A stretch of DNA of 64,000 nt from Metridium senile (Eukaryota > Cnidaria > Anthozoa > Actiniaria > Metridiidae). The stretch is taken from contig OX459109.1 of assembly GCA_949775045.1 (NCBI GenBank), forward strand, positions 2,404,608-2,468,607, written 5' to 3'. This document shows, in pieces, positions 10,640-22,400 of the stretch (the stretch's first letter is position 1; every line of letters begins with the position of its first letter). Under the pieces are notes generated by a model. It made no database searches. It saw nothing but the letters and a program-made list of their open reading frames with translations, and was not told where the DNA came from. The position numbers and the translations under genes are program-made.

Positions 10640-10905
10640 ATATTAATCTAATTAAGAAACAAACCCCATCACATGAAAGACCACACTAAAATTATTAAGT
10701 TGGCTAACTGATTAATGAGCTTTAAACAAATCGCAAAAATAAGAGAGAATGTATGATTTTTGGGGACGCTGTCCTTAAACCCCATACATTCTCTCTTGTT
10801 TTTGCGACTTTTAGATGCTTATAACTCAGTAAGTATTTATCCAAACATGCTCAAACTCGGTAATAATACTGATGTTTGTATGCTTTATTTTGTGATTAAA
10901 CGGCG
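10640..10905. mobile_element. foldback element, diverged
   Basis: The sequence is palindromic about a centre near 10773: GAGAGAATGTATG near 10744 faces CATACATTCTCTC near 10784. Weaker pairing extends outward, for example the AAACAAACCCCAT side against the TTTGTATGCTTTA side. Its layout resembles the better preserved foldback at 11230-11636. Confidence 0.6.
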
Positions 10906-10920
10906 TGAAACAAAAATAGT

Positions 10921-11125
10921 CAAGGTGTAATAGTCAAATAGACACAAAAGAAACCGCGGAATTAGAGACTGCAAAGGTGTATTAGTCTAACATCTAGAGT
11001 GAAGACATTTAACCCACGAACCAAAATTAAATAGTCAAGGTGTAATAGTCAAATAGACACAAAAGAAACCAATGGAATTAGAGACTGCAAAGGTGTATTA
11101 GTCTAATATCTATTTCATGGGCTAA
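10921..11125 (+). repeat. tandem duplication, 115-bp period
   Basis: CAAGGTGTAATAGTCAAATA starts at 10921 and again at 11036. The following 70 bp or so are nearly identical, including GGTGTATTAGTCTAA. A third related copy lies at 30451-30560 inside the KDZ transposon, so this is a dispersed family. Confidence 0.8.
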
Positions 11126-11229
11126 ATGAATTCACTCTATTCTAATGGAGTAAATAAAAACATAGTCCTGAACTGATAATGTCACGTAATATTTATATAA
11201 AATAATATTCAAAGCCAGATCCAACTTTA

Positions 11230-11636
11230 TTGGCCAGTAACAAAACGAGTAAAGGACTGGGTACTAGTTTTAATTTCCTTATTAATGCAATTAAGAAATG
11301 AACCTCATATTATAAAAGAGCAGATCAAAATATGTAAGATTCCTGAGATTTGTTGATTTTGGTTGGATATTGAGTGAGTTACAGCCATTCAAAACTGCCC
11401 AAAATTACAAAGGAATATATGGATTGGAAGGACAGGCGTCCTTCCAAACCATACATTTCCTTCTATTTTTAGGCATTTGTATGAGGCTGTATCTTGGTCA
11501 GAATACAAACAAATGCAACCAAACTCAGGAATCATACATATCTTGATGTGCTCTATTTGATTATGAGGTTTGTTTCTTAATTACATTAATTAGGCAAACT
11601 AGTACCCAGTCCTCTACTCGTTTTGTTACTGGCCAA
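11230..11636. mobile_element. 407-bp foldback element with about 200-bp arms
   Basis: The left arm starts TTGGCCAGTAACAAAACGAG and the right arm ends with the inverse, CTCGTTTTGTTACTGGCCAA. Pairing with scattered mismatches continues to the centre at about 11433 (GGAAGGACAGGCGTCCTTCC). The element has no open frame. Divergence between the arms suggests an old insertion. Confidence 0.85.
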
Positions 11637-11877
11637 TTGCTTCAAGGGTCTGTTTACGCAGGCTAAGTGAGGACGTGTACTTTTTCTATTCCTTAAAAAC
11701 TCCATAAATATTGTAAATGAGTGCTGTGTGATCTCCCACGATGAGCACGTGTACATTATTACGTACGCTATCATAGTTCATTTGTATAGGTAATCATATG
11801 GTTTCGAGTTCAATTTGGGATTAATTCGCACGAGTGTGTTTTTCAAAGAGTACAAATTGCACGAGACCGTTTACTTA
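11637..11877. other. short spacer
   Basis: No feature is recognised between the foldback element and the TTAA-flanked element. Confidence 0.3.
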
Positions 11878-13599
11878 TTAAGGTAGTACCGGATACTTGG
11901 ATTTCTTCAATGAATTTTTTTTATAAATCCTGTCATTTATAGATCATTGTTATGCAAGTCAAAAAACGTGAAAAAAAATTGGGGTCGCCGTATTGGTTAT
12001 AGAGTTATAAGATATAGTAAAAGTAGGTTTTTGCAATAATTTGCGGTGATTTGCTCAAAAGTACCTATTCAAAGCAGTCAAGAGAATGCGAACGTATTCT
12101 GCTAGGAAAAGCATAAGATTATATCAAACGATAGATCTAAGGGTTATCTAACATTTCCTGTCATAAAAATCATTGAATCATTTCCAAATATAGGTATAAG
12201 TGAGCCATAGAAGCACAATTATACGCCAATTACGCACACTACATGTGTATAGAGTTGTACCATTTGTAAAATTTCAGAAAATCCAATCAATGAATATTTT
12301 ATTTTTTATTCTAAATCGTAAGAGTAGTAAATGCAGTCTTGAACAAAAAGAAAAAAAATGGGGGTCCCCGTACTAATAGGCGAGTTATAAGCGACCGAAT
12401 CCATTTTTTTGTTAAAAAAAAACACGGCAACGGTCCGCGCGGGACTGGGTTCTAGTACTTTAAACATCTGCTTGAAACTTGTCAAATTATCCTTGTCATC
12501 TCTAGAAACCCTAAAACCTATTTTGTGTTAGTTTTACGACTAAGGACGTCAAAATCATATTTTATCTATTCATTTTTACAAAGTTGTAAATTTGTTGTTT
12601 TGAGACAAAACAGCGACCTTGTCAGGTAGTGAAAATCTGAGCATGTTTCGAAAAATGTCCCATTTTACCACAGGCAGCCCAACTATTGTCTTTGAGGATT
12701 TTTTTTTAATGACAATAAAGTTATTTTTAACCGCGCGCCGAGCGAAATAAATATTGAGCGCGCGGGTGGGGTTCCTGTGGTGTATTTGTTTGAAAGCTCG
12801 CGGATGGGATTCCTGTGGCTTTTTGCAAGCAATTTTTCGGTCAAAGTCGCGCGGTGTTGAAGAGGGAGGTATTTTGACAAGGTATGAAACTCGGTCACGT
12901 GACAAATTTAGTTTCGCGCGTAGTAAATCAGCCATGGGAGAAAATTTTAATTTTTCTTCGAAAAGGCCAGCATGGAACCGAGGTGCACCGCAGTCTGTAT
13001 AGACATAACTTCGGAAAAAAGTCGGATTTTTACAATCGTGGAGCAATCGTGAAAATATCGATCGAGACGACATTCCGAAAAAAAAGGTCGAAAAAGCTGC
13101 GATTACTGTCTTGCATTTAACTTTTGGATTGTTAAAATGACTTACAATTCAAAGAAAGAAAACAAGAGGATGTATTTTATTTTGGAAATCATGGGATAGT
13201 GAATCGAGAGTCGAAAAGTTCTTGATTTGCACTGAAGTGGCTGCTTAACAATGAGTTAGTTTACATTCAAAACACCTCGGATTCAAGTGAGCACTTGAAT
13301 CAGTGACAATATGCGGCAATTCTGCTTTTTCAGAATATTTGGAGTCCTAGTAGGGGTTTTTCTACTTATTTCAGGATTTATACTTTCGAATTTGTTCTAC
13401 AATCTGAATTATACCTACCTTTTTTGAGGTTGTTACAAGTGATTATAAAAGCTGGAAAAAGTAGCCTATTTTTTTAAAAAAAAACACGGAAATTTTCCGA
13501 AATCTTTGTTAGGAACTATTTTCTGAATTTTCCTTAACTTTTTCTTGCTTGTCAACTTCTTTCGAACAAGGAAAACCTGAATAGGGCGTATGTTTTTCT

Positions 13600-13832
13600 C
13601 AAATTCACACGAAAGCAAAAAGCTGAAAAAAGTACGATTTTTTCAGAAATTAGCATGAAAGCAAAAAGCTGAAAAAAGTATGACTTTTTTCAGAAGTTAA
13701 CGCGAAAGCAAAAAACTGAAAAAAGGACGACTTTTTTCAAAAATTAACGCGAAAGCAAAAAGCTGAAAAAAGTATGACTTTTTTCAGAAATTAACGCGAA
13801 AGCAAAAAGCTGAAAAAAGTTTAACTTTTATA
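13600..13832 (+). repeat. subterminal tandem repeat, left arm, five 44-bp units
   Basis: The unit core is GCGAAAGCAAAAAGCTGAAA followed by AAAGTATGACTTTTTTCAG. Each unit contains a short AAAAAAGT/ACTTTTTT palindrome. Subterminal repeats of this kind often bind transposase. The inverse array is at 15411-15600. Confidence 0.85.
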
Positions 13833-13843
13833 AAGGAAATCAC

Positions 13844-14292
13844 GTGGTTTTAGTTGTTTTGGCGGGCAATCTACAATTCGCGGGAATGCTTATGCAAGCA
13901 CAACCACTTTTAGTGTTTTTAGCTGTCCAGATTGGTACAGTCCTTCCCAATCATAGTCTTCATAAAGGTTGGACATCTGAACTATCTTGGCTTGGCATTT
14001 CTCTTGAGTGCGTACTTCTTTTCTTATTTCTATGTTTTTCAAATGTTCAATATATTCGTTGATCAGATTTTACCAAGTCTATACAAAGAAGGTGCTATAC
14101 CTACAGGCATACTTGTAGAGGCTGAGGATGTTTCTATTGAGGCGGTCCAGAGCTTGTCCAAGAGAGAAACACAAGTTCTAAAGAAAGCTCTGAAAGAAGA
14201 TCAACAGTTCTCTCATGGATTCCGCAAAACAACATATCTCAGACTTTTTTCCAGAAAATGGTATTTCTTCTGATAGTGATGACACTGAGTAA
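13844..14292 (+). pseudogene. decayed reading frame in the centre of the TTAA element
   Basis: An open stretch of about 100 codons ends with the charged segment LVEAEDVSIEAVQSLSKRET and QVLKKALKEDQQ. A +1 shift then gives an acidic C-terminus, DFFPENGISSDSDDTE-stop. This looks like the 3' end of a gene, perhaps a captured host exon or the old transposase, with one frameshift. I do not recognise the family. Confidence 0.4.
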
Positions 14293-15360
14293 AAACATAT
14301 AACTTTGGAAAATAAGGAAAAAAACAACAACAGCAAATAGTAATATTTAACAACAGCAAAACACAATCTTATTTAGGTATTGCATATAAATAAATGGTTA
14401 AATAAATAAATAAATGGTTTATTATAAAACAATTACATCGCAGCCATCAGGCTGAATTGCGTAATTACAAAATTATAATTGAATAGTAAAATGTATATAT
14501 ATATAAATAGATATGTAAAATTGTTATAAAATATAATGTTTTATATTCTGTATCATTGATACTTAAACTTTAATACAGCAATATTCATATGTTGATAGTG
14601 AGGATATTTCAAATACAATTTTACATTTCATTCACAGTTTAACTGTTGAGAAACATTTTCTGCATATTATCAATATTTATGCTAATTACATACTCAGTTT
14701 TCGTTCACCTTAAAAAGCTTATTAAGTTATTTAGTCTATAAAATTGTGCAACTAAGCAATTTCCGTTCGTTCTAGCTAGGTTGTTGCGTTATGAAAAATA
14801 AAATTAGAGTTTGCTTTTGGACAACTTTTTACATTATTACTTGACTATTAACATGCAATTAAGATATCATGACTCCCCTTTCTGTAGTCTAAAAAACCAT
14901 GACCCTCCCTTTTTACGATGTGAATTTGACATGACCCTCCCCGTGATTCCTCCGGCCCTCCCCCCTCCTAAAAAATGAATGCTCTCTTATGTTTCTAAAA
15001 TTTTTCAGATTAGTAGATTCCTGAAACTCGGTTGTCAGTTAGAACATACCTTATATTGTAAGCATATGGAAGTTTGAAAGGACTCTATTGGAGATTTTTT
15101 GATATAGACCCCAAAAACTGTTTTTGGGGATTTACTCATAATTTTTGCATATTTTAAAATGAGAATTAGCACACGACACACCCATTACTCTAAACTTCAA
15201 ACATATATAAACATTGTTTGAATACAAAATGTTTAAGCCAAAAAATACTATTTCGAGCCACCTTAATTAAAATGACTTTTCGGATAACGATATGGACACT
15301 GCAGGATAACGATTTTGCAAAGAACCTCCTTGCATATTCTTAATGCCATAAGCGTGCCCG
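14293..15360. other. non-coding centre of the TTAA element
   Basis: AT-rich DNA including a short (AAAT)n near 14390-14420. No gene is visible. Confidence 0.4.
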
Positions 15361-15410
15361 CGAATTGATAAGATTCCCCGCCAAAACAACAAAAACCACG
15401 TGATTTCCTT

Positions 15411-15600
15411 TATAAAAGTTAAACTTTTTTTCAGCTTTTTGCTTTCGTGTTAATTTCTGAAAAAAGTCGTACTTTTATTAGCTTTTTGCTTTCGTGTTTA
15501 TTTCTGAAAAAAGTCATACTTTTTTCAGCTTTTTGCTTTCATGTTAATTTCTTAAAAAAGTCGTACTTTTTTCAGTTTTTTTGCTTTTGTGTGAATTTGA
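15411..15600 (-). repeat. subterminal tandem repeat, right arm, about four units
   Basis: This is the inverted counterpart of 13600-13832, with core TTTTTCAGCTTTTTGCTTTC. It has fewer units than the left arm. Confidence 0.85.
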
Positions 15601-16977
15601 GCAAAAACATACGCCTTTTTCAGGTTTTCCTTGTTCGAAAGAAGTAGACAAGCAAGAAAAAGTTAAGGAAAATTCAGAAAATAGTTCCCAACAAAGATTT
15701 CGGAAAATTTCCGTGTTTTTTTAAAGAAATAGGTTACTTTTCCCAGCTTTGATAATCACTTGTGACAACCTCAAAAAAGGTAGGTATAATTCAGATTGTA
15801 GAACAAATTTGAAAGTATAAATCCTGAAATACGTAGAAAACCCCCTACTAGGACTCCAAATATTTTGAAAAAGCAGAATTGCCGCATGTTGTCACTGATT
15901 CACTTGGCAGTTGCTTTTGAAGTCACCGATCCTCTTCGCTATTACAAAAACCTGGTAAAAGCTTTTCTAGTAGCCTAGTGTGTACAGGTAATGATTGGAG
16001 TTGAAGTTTTTATGTCAAAACGACTGATGTTGTCTTGTTCAAACTAACTACAAGCCGAACTAACAGTGAATTTGTGATGGCCGCTTTTGCAAAGTTTTCA
16101 TCTTGTCAGATTGGATAAAAAAAGTTCAACTTTATTTCGTCAAAACTTTAGTTACTATAATCGGTTCCAACAATAACAAGTTCGTTATGAAAGTGTGAAG
16201 CATTTATAGTTGTATTTTATAAACTATTGCCGAAAAACCGGCAATTTAAGCACATAAAGCAGAATCGTTACAGATTTTATAAGTACAGTTTGAACAAAAA
16301 GTCTTCACATTGTAAAATATACTAATTATATGTATTAGCATTTCAATAAACATGGAAAGAAATTTCACACACTAGCTGTTTGTTTTTGTTAGAGGTTTAT
16401 TAATTAAAAATCCCTAAAAGAAAGGAAAACACTTATTTTGAAAGAAAAGTTTGAACACAATATATTTTCTTTGGCGTGTCAGTCGATTGCTGCTCGCGTC
16501 CTTCTCGGCGCTCGTCGTTGAACTTCCGTGCCTATACAGACTGCGGTGCACATCTATCCATCCACGCCATCAAGTTTCACACCTTGTATCAAGATACTAC
16601 TTTCTTCGATTTTTCTGTCGTACGTGCGATTCTGCGCGACCGAAAAATTGCTTGCAAAAAGCCACAGGAATCCCATCCGCGAGCTTTCAAACAAATACAG
16701 CACAGGAACCCCACCCGCGCGCTCAATATTTATTTCGCACGGCGCGCGGTTAAAAATAACTTTATTGTCATTAAAAAAAATTATCAAAGACAATAGTTGG
16801 GCTGCCTGTGATTTTACCTCCAAAGTTGCGTGAAATGACATAATACTTTCTTAAGTTATAGATAAGGATTCAAATTAAAATATTATTTAGATAAATTTTC
16901 AAAAAAACGCAAATAAATGATGGAAAACGAGATGCGCGAAATGGATGCGCAGTAGCAAGTATCCGGTACTACCTTAA

Positions 16978-18111
16978 TAATATACATGAAAAAAACTCAA
17001 GCTCTTTTTCAATTTTTTTGGTCAGTTTTCGGCTAATAGCGCGCGCCAAAAATGACGTGTTGATGTCGTAAGTAAGCGCGCGCTCGAGCTCAAGCGGAAA
17101 ATTCAAAACTTTCCACTCAAAACTTGGTCAGTTTTTTGTATTTTTCTTACAAATTTTCGACGATTTTTGAAAGAATTGCCACTTAAAGTGTTTTTTAAAT
17201 TACTGTCAAGCATTAGTGACTAAAATGATTTAAGAATAAAGCCTATCATAATCGATTTATTTTTTTGTAATTTGCACTGTACAGAATGTAATTTGCACTG
17301 TACGTATTTAAATTACCTTGTTTTTGCCCCTAAATCAAGAGATTTCTATTTCGAATGTTGTTTTTCCTTGAAGCAGTTATCAATTAACTTTCCTACATTA
17401 ACGTTTGATAATGTATTACTTGGATGTAATGAAAACAGTTTTGTTAATTTCTTGTTTGTTTTGTGGAAATTTGTTTTGTACAAATTCAGACTTATGCAAA
17501 GAATTCCAGAACTAAGGGATTTCCAACATTTGTCCAAGAACTAATCAGACTTTATGAAAGGTTAGAATAAAATAGCAAAAAATAAATCAAAAATTATCTC
17601 ACATTTGAAGAAATATGAAAAAATAAATAATTTCTTTAAATCTTAATTATGGCTTTTAAACCATTTATTAAAAAATGGCATTTAGTGATATAGAGAAATA
17701 GTTTTTTTTGTATCTACTAATCAATAGTTATAATTGGTCGTATTTGGATATATGTATTGATGTAGATGATTTGAATAATAAAAAATATTTAAAAAATAAT
17801 AATAATAAAAAAAAAATAAAAACCTTGTTTTTGCACTGAATTACCTCTAAAATGCACTGTTCATCAGCCAATCAGAATCGAGTAATTTCTTTATGTATAT
17901 TATTAGAACATTAATTTAGCGTTCTAGTGCCCTCGAGCTAAAAGATGTGTTACTTTTTATCAGCGTGATTAATTATACATTTCTCTTTTAGGCAGACTGG
18001 TAGCCTAGCTACCTCTACAAAATAGAGAAATCATTTCGAGACTGAAAAACTATAACAAAAAGAGAGAGAGAGAGAGAGTGCAATACAATATAGTTTGTGA
18101 AGGCCAGGCTT
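16978..18111. other. AT-rich intergenic stretch
   Basis: The stretch includes GCGCGCGC-rich spots near 17038-17085, a doubled GTAATTTGCACTGTAC motif at 17270-17303 and a (GA)n run at 18061-18078. No gene is recognised. Confidence 0.4.
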
Positions 18112-18329
18112 GCCTCGGGTCCTTAAGTCGCCGTTATTTAATGCGACTTAGTGCGATTTAAGGCGATTTAAAATGTATATATAGAAATAATTAGAGGCGA
18201 CATATGGCATTTTTAAGCGATTTTGTGCTATTTAAGGCGATTCTTAAAAAAATATATAGGAAAATCAGAGGCAAACAGGGCAATTTTAAGCGAGTGAGGG
18301 CGATTTAAGGCAACATAAGGGCCCGAGGC
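18112..18329. mobile_element. 218-bp MITE with GCCTCGGG ends
   Basis: The ends GCCTCGGGTCCTTAAGT and CATAAGGGCCCGAGGC are inverted. The interior is built from repeated GCGATTTAAGGCGA-like motifs. It has no coding capacity. Confidence 0.75.
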
Positions 18330-19243
18330 ATTGGTTCACACGATACAACATGTGATCATGGAGTATATGCTGTTTTACGTAATTCTATGCGTTTTTATCT
18401 GTTTTCTCGACCAGTTTTCACCAATAGTTTCCACAAAAATGAGCTAACAATTACATGCATGAAATATTAAGGACTTCTTGAAAACCTTTGAATGTTGTAA
18501 ACAAAAACTTTAGACATATAATTATAATAATAATCTTTATTTTAGAGAGTAGCACTTAGTAAAGTAGCGGTTAGAGGATATTTTTCAAGTGGCTCTCAAA
18601 TAGAATAAAAATACAACTAATACCAAAAAAAATACAATACAGTACAAATATAAAAACTTTTCAGTTAGGTAGCTTCTCATTGAAGGAAATATTTTTCCTG
18701 AAACCGCGAGGTTTTCCTCAGTTATACTTGTGTTTTTTTGTCCATTCCTATTCTTCGCTGAAGATAACTGCTAACTGTATTGAAACTATATTGAGATTTT
18801 ATAAAGGATATACTACAGCGCCGAAACACATCATTTAATTTAAGAGGCACGAACATGTTGAACTGACAACCAAAAATAAACTCGACAAAGCAAGGGCTGA
18901 AATCCGTTTGATATACCGACATTACCCAAAAAAATATATGAAACAGCCTTCCAGACAATATGAGAAAAGAACGACCCAACATTAAAAGTTTTTATAAGAG
19001 TTCATTTACACACAATGCTACTGAAGGACAACTTTAATATCAAAAGTTTTGATAGACATTCAAGGAAAATTGAAATAAGTAATCTTTTATAACTTTTCAC
19101 AACCATCTGAATTAAAATGTTCTGTCTAAATTAAAATAAAAGATTCCTCTTTTACGTAAATATTACATTATAAAACTATGCTTTTTGGAACGGCGGTAGA
19201 AACAAAATTTCAAAATGCATGGAGAAAAACGTATCAGAAATCA
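18330..19243. other. intergenic DNA left of the KDZ transposon
   Basis: The minus-strand frame at 18722-18982 has no recognisable similarity and I do not call it a gene. Confidence 0.4.
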
Positions 19244-19352
19244 CCCGGTCCACTCGAAGTAAATGGCCTCAGCCCACAAAAGTAAATTTACCCCGTCAGG
19301 CTCAGCCCACTCCAGAATACATTCTCTGCATTCTCGTTGTTGCGATATCTCG
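19244..19352 (+). repeat. left terminal inverted repeat of the KDZ transposon
   Basis: It begins CCCGGTCCACTCGAAGTAAA and ends TGCGATATCTCG. It matches the inverse of 38795-38903 except at two positions. Looser pairing continues inward to about 19385 (TATTGTT and CCAAT motifs). Confidence 0.9.
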
Positions 19353-19451
19353 TATTGTTATTTTCGACCAATCACAGTCCATGTTATAGAGTCTCCACGC
19401 TAAGTTCTAAATCGCCGCCATATTTTTAGATGCCATCTTTAGATAGAACCT

Positions 19452-22400
19452 ATGAAACGATCTCACTTAAAACCATTTAGTTTTAGAGCTACTTTAATCG
19501 ATAAAAAGGGTAAAAAAGTAACCAAAGATTACCAGCTGTCGACTTCAAAAAAAACGAAGTTTCCAAGACTAGAAAGGGAAGATAACTCGCGACCAGAAGA
19601 GGAGTCAACAAGCAGTTTCATAACCTTTGAAGCTGAGCCATTGAACGTGGGTTTAACAAACCACGAAAAGAGGCAGCTAAACTTAACACAGAAGTGGACA
19701 GATATTAGGGAGGATGTTCTGAAAGCATATTCGAAAGTATCGCATATTCCAGGAGGACAAGAATGCGTGGTTTGCAGACAAGTCGAAGCTGTTTTACGTT
19801 GCGAACACTGCGGACCACGACAGTACTATTGCCTAGCTTGTGGACATGCTATGCATGAAAATAGAAATTATTTTCATGTACTGGAACTATGGAAGGTAAT
19901 ATAGTTTTAAATGCTTCACCGCTGTGAAAAACCGGCTCGAACCACGATCGGTCATGGGGTCATGGACCATGAGTTTTTCTAAAGTGTATTACACTTTATT
20001 ACACTGTATTTTGAAAATAATTTTAAAACCTGATGTGTTGTTATTCCTTGCCACGCGTGTATTCTTCCTTTGGGTACATCGGTTGTCCTTCCTCAGTAAA
20101 AAATCAACATGTGAGGAGTGTTATGCGTTCAAATAGTTAATTTCTCTGCTGTTTTTTGATTGTAGGAACAAACGTTTGTGCCCTATTTCATAGAGGGACG
20201 TCCACTACAAACACACCAGTGTAATTCTAGTGACATCAGAAGTATTATTTGTGTCGACGAACACGGTTAGTATTTTTTCATATAATTTTCTTTTAATTGT
20301 TAGCTCAATTAGAATTTATTATACCACTGTTGGGTTTAATAATTAACTAGTAACTTGTCCAAATAATATATTTATTAATATATTCTGTTTTTTACTCTGA
20401 AGTACGTACCAAAATGTTTGTAGTTTTCACCTAATAGGCTATGTTGACAACAATCCAAGTAAAGTTTTAATATGAATAACATTAATCTATTATTATTATT
20501 ATTATTTCTCGTTCCAGGCAATCAGCACTCCAAAAAAATAGTGTTCTGCAAATGTGAGCCTTCAGCAGTAACATTGGTCCGCCATAGCCTTTGGCCAGCT
20601 ACCCCTGAAAGACCATCAACAGCCTTTCACCTTACGCTAATGGACCTGGTTGAAACTGTTTTCCTACATTGCAAGGTATCTTTAAAGGAGTTTACGGAGT
20701 GCCTCGAAGCATTAAGGAAACCTCTAAATCCAAGACTGGTAAATATTTCAATAGCATACATGTTGGATATAATATAGTATTATTTATTTTATATTTGACT
20801 ATACACCTTATTCCAAAATGGCGACTCTTTGTTCCATTGGCCCTTGTTGCCTCATTCTTATAAAATTATTTGTTTGTCTTTGAGCTTGACAAGACATCAA
20901 AGGCCAGTCAGCCATTTTGGAATAAGGTGTATAAGCTTCTTCACATTTCCACTATTTTTAAAAAGATAATTTCATCTACCCAGACCTAGGAATGTTCTAC
21001 AGTCCTGTATAATATGTCAAGTATTTACAACTTACATGTATTCCCTGTGATTAGATTGATGTAATATAATAATAATATTAATAAAATACACTGTAATCTA
21101 TATATTGTTTTTTAATCTCATAGGTATCATCAGTTTACCAACTCCTAAATGCAAGCTGTTTTGAAGAATACAGGTTTGGACAAATTAGACAAAGACATTT
21201 ATTTAGTGACAGTTAATTTCCCATGTTCAACCTTATTGTAATGCAGTTGTTCGTTTTTGTTTTTGAAATCGCTAAGATCATGGGTGATCATGTGCCTTTA
21301 AGTAGCTTTGGTTTGATGTTATACACCCTATGCAAAAAGGCAATTCCTTACTTAATCAGTATTAGGAGACATGCACCATTGCTTTTATTAGAAAGAGCAC
21401 ATCGAAATAAGTGATATTCCAACATTTCAGTGTTGTAACATAAACTGATCAAAAGTTACAGCTTTTTGAATTTACAAAGATTTGGCTTGAAATTTGCACT
21501 TGGGTCTTTAGAGCCTCGCTTTCGTATTTTTGGTACATTTCAAATGCTGATAACTCTGGAGTGATTCAATGTATGACAACAGGAATCTACAAAATTGCTA
21601 ATTTAGACATGCTCTTTCTTGTAAGGGAAAAATATTATTGAAATATTTTATTGTTCATGGTGTTTCGTGTTGCTTGTTCCCAGTCCCTTGCTCTTTTTGC
21701 ATAGGGCGTATAGCAGTCCGTATAGCATGTATAAATGCTGTAAAAATTACACAATAGTTAAAAACATGTTTTTCTTCTATAGGTTTTTCAAACACCAAGT
21801 ATCAACGTTGGGGACATTCTTTCCTGAACTGGATAATGGAGCAACGTGTCCTCTTTGTCCCAAGGTGAATGGTTTAGATTGCATGCATGTCACAGTATAA
21901 ATAATTGTATGCATCATAAATGTATAATTTAAGGTGCAAACTGAAATAATGATATTTTATTACAGGAAAATGGAATCCTTATTGAGTGCATGGATGCATG
22001 CTTTGGCTTGAATAGAAAAAAAAGACAAGGGACAAAGTCGTTTCAATTGCCTAAACATGGCACTCTCATGTTTGCCGACCAAGACGATGTTGATAACTAT
22101 GTGAATAGTTATTGTGAGAAAGCAGATGAAGTTCCAAAGGTACAATGTACAATACTATTATTATAATTTTACTATGAGCTTTGTTATTTAATATATTATT
22201 TATGTCATATTGTAGTACGACTTATAATTCCTTTACCCACCCACAATTATGATATATATCATAATTATAGCATAGATAAATTATAACAAGTTGACACTGA
22301 GATTAGTGTCTTGCTTCTTTCACTTCTACATAAATTTCCCTTTGTTCACATGTACAGGATACAGATTAGCAAATATCTACACAAATAATTGCTTATCTGA

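Larger units (their letters stand above)
11882..16973. mobile_element. 5.1-kb TTAA-flanked DNA element with long inverted subterminal arms
   Basis: The ends are perfect 18-bp inverted repeats, GGTAGTACCGGATACTTG, directly flanked on both sides by TTAA (11878-11881 and 16974-16977). TTAA is the target duplication of the piggyBac and Kolobok superfamilies. Inside, 12640-13870 and 15360-16820 are inverted copies of each other, so the element folds back over more than 1.2 kb. The right arm holds about 280 bp of extra sequence near 15905-16440. The unpaired centre (13870-15360) has only a decayed reading frame and no recognisable transposase, so it is probably non-autonomous. The superfamily cannot be decided from the ends alone. 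Confidence 0.85.

Noticed and set aside
12576..13120. Overlapping frames in all directions within the left arm of the TTAA element
   Set aside because: They are repeated in inverse at 16451-16841 and conflict with one another; they are non-coding arms of the element.
18722..18982. 86-residue minus-strand frame
   Set aside because: No recognisable motif, no splice context, and the composition is that of AT-rich intergenic DNA.
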